DNA of 15,669 bases from CAINVV01 sp036508555 (lineage in GTDB: Bacteria > Bacteroidota > Bacteroidia > Bacteroidales > Prolixibacteraceae). This document shows, piece by piece, positions 15,400 through 15,669 of this stretch (position 1 is its first letter; the number at the start of each line of letters is the position of its first letter). The notes under the pieces were generated by a model that saw nothing but the letters and a program-made list of their open reading frames with translations, was not told where the DNA came from and did not search any database. The stretch lies in assembly GCA_036508555.1 (NCBI GenBank), contig DATCHD010000017.1, positions 1-15,669 of the forward strand, given 5' to 3'. Position numbers and translations under genes: made by a program.

Positions 15400-15669
15400 A
15401 TGATCGACGTTGCAGTTTTTGATGAGCACAAACTTGTATCGGAAGGCATTGCCGGATTATTCAGCGGCATTTCGGATATCAGGGTCGTCTTCGTTTGCAA
15501 CGATCGGGGCGTATTGACCGAGAAGATAAAATTCCTTCAGGTTCATGTTCTGATTCTAAGTTTGCCCGATATCTCTGTTAGAAATTTTAACCTGATCGTC
15601 CAGCTGAATATCGGTAATCCAAAGGTTAAAATCCTGGTGTCGTCGATGAATGATAATGAAGATATTGTT
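15400..15669 (+). CDS. NarL/LuxR-type response regulator with atypical receiver, 3' end outside window
   Basis: Ninety codons are visible, starting MIDVAVFDEHKLVSEGI, which matches the start of NarL-type receivers (acidic Asp8/Glu9, then H-K-L-V-x-E-G). The strand that should carry the phospho-acceptor reads VLILSLPDIS; aligned on S-x-P-D, the Asp is replaced by Ile52. It therefore probably cannot be phosphorylated in the usual way. A DNA-binding domain is expected beyond the window but not seen. It starts 56 bases after the large signalling gene in the same direction, preceded by A+T-rich sequence, so co-transcription is likely and it may be that protein's output partner. Confidence 0.72.
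   Translation, partial: MIDVAVFDEHKLVSEGIAGLFSGISDIRVVFVCNDRGVLTEKIKFLQVHVLILSLPDISVRNFNLIVQLNIGNPKVKILVSSMNDNEDIV

Noticed and set aside
1..15669. CRISPR arrays, tRNA or rRNA genes, insertion sequences with transposase.
   Set aside because: No regularly spaced repeats, no cloverleaf-like or ribosomal sequence, and no transposase-like reading frame were seen on either strand.

Overview
The window reads as a stretch of chromosome from a member of the Bacteroidota, probably an environmental Bacteroidales-like lineage. The pointers are the secreted S9 peptidase with a -FAQ signal-peptide end, starts preceded by A/T-rich DNA without Shine-Dalgarno sequences, promoter-like TAnnTTTG elements, and a PEP/pyruvate-binding signalling protein of a type I know from this phylum. 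There is no rRNA gene or other marker to fix the taxon further.

Layout: (1) 1-2488, minus strand: a dipeptidyl-peptidase IV-like S9 peptidase, with a complete N-terminus and only its last residues lost off the left edge. (2) 2489-4800: a visibly more A+T-rich islet of small and broken genes. It holds an orphan antitoxin-like gene whose toxin is reduced to a 7-codon stub, a TPR remnant, a perfect 24-bp inverted repeat, the 3' end of a DUF4143-type ATPase, an intact small TPR protein, and a complete MntA/HepT (MNT-HEPN) toxin-antitoxin pair. (3) 4802-10806, minus strand: the gltB-gltD operon for NADPH glutamate synthase, both genes full length, with a GC-rich hairpin at their junction. (4) 10807-11125: an A+T-rich divergent intergenic region. 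(5) 11126-15343, plus strand: a 1405-residue signalling protein with three tandem sensor-like repeats, one degenerate and one intact receiver domain, an accessory domain, an ATP-grasp (PPDK_N) domain and a conserved C-terminal domain. It lacks the phosphohistidine and PEP-binding domains of true PEP synthase or PPDK. (6) 15400 to the right edge: the receiver domain of a NarL-like response regulator in which the phospho-acceptor aspartate is replaced.

GltB and GltD together make glutamate from glutamine and 2-oxoglutarate. The ATP-grasp signalling protein and the downstream response regulator probably form a small signal-transduction locus with an unknown output; this is the best candidate for undescribed biology. 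The islet at 2.5-4.8 kb looks like a recurrent insertion and decay site for toxin-antitoxin and related genes between two housekeeping loci.
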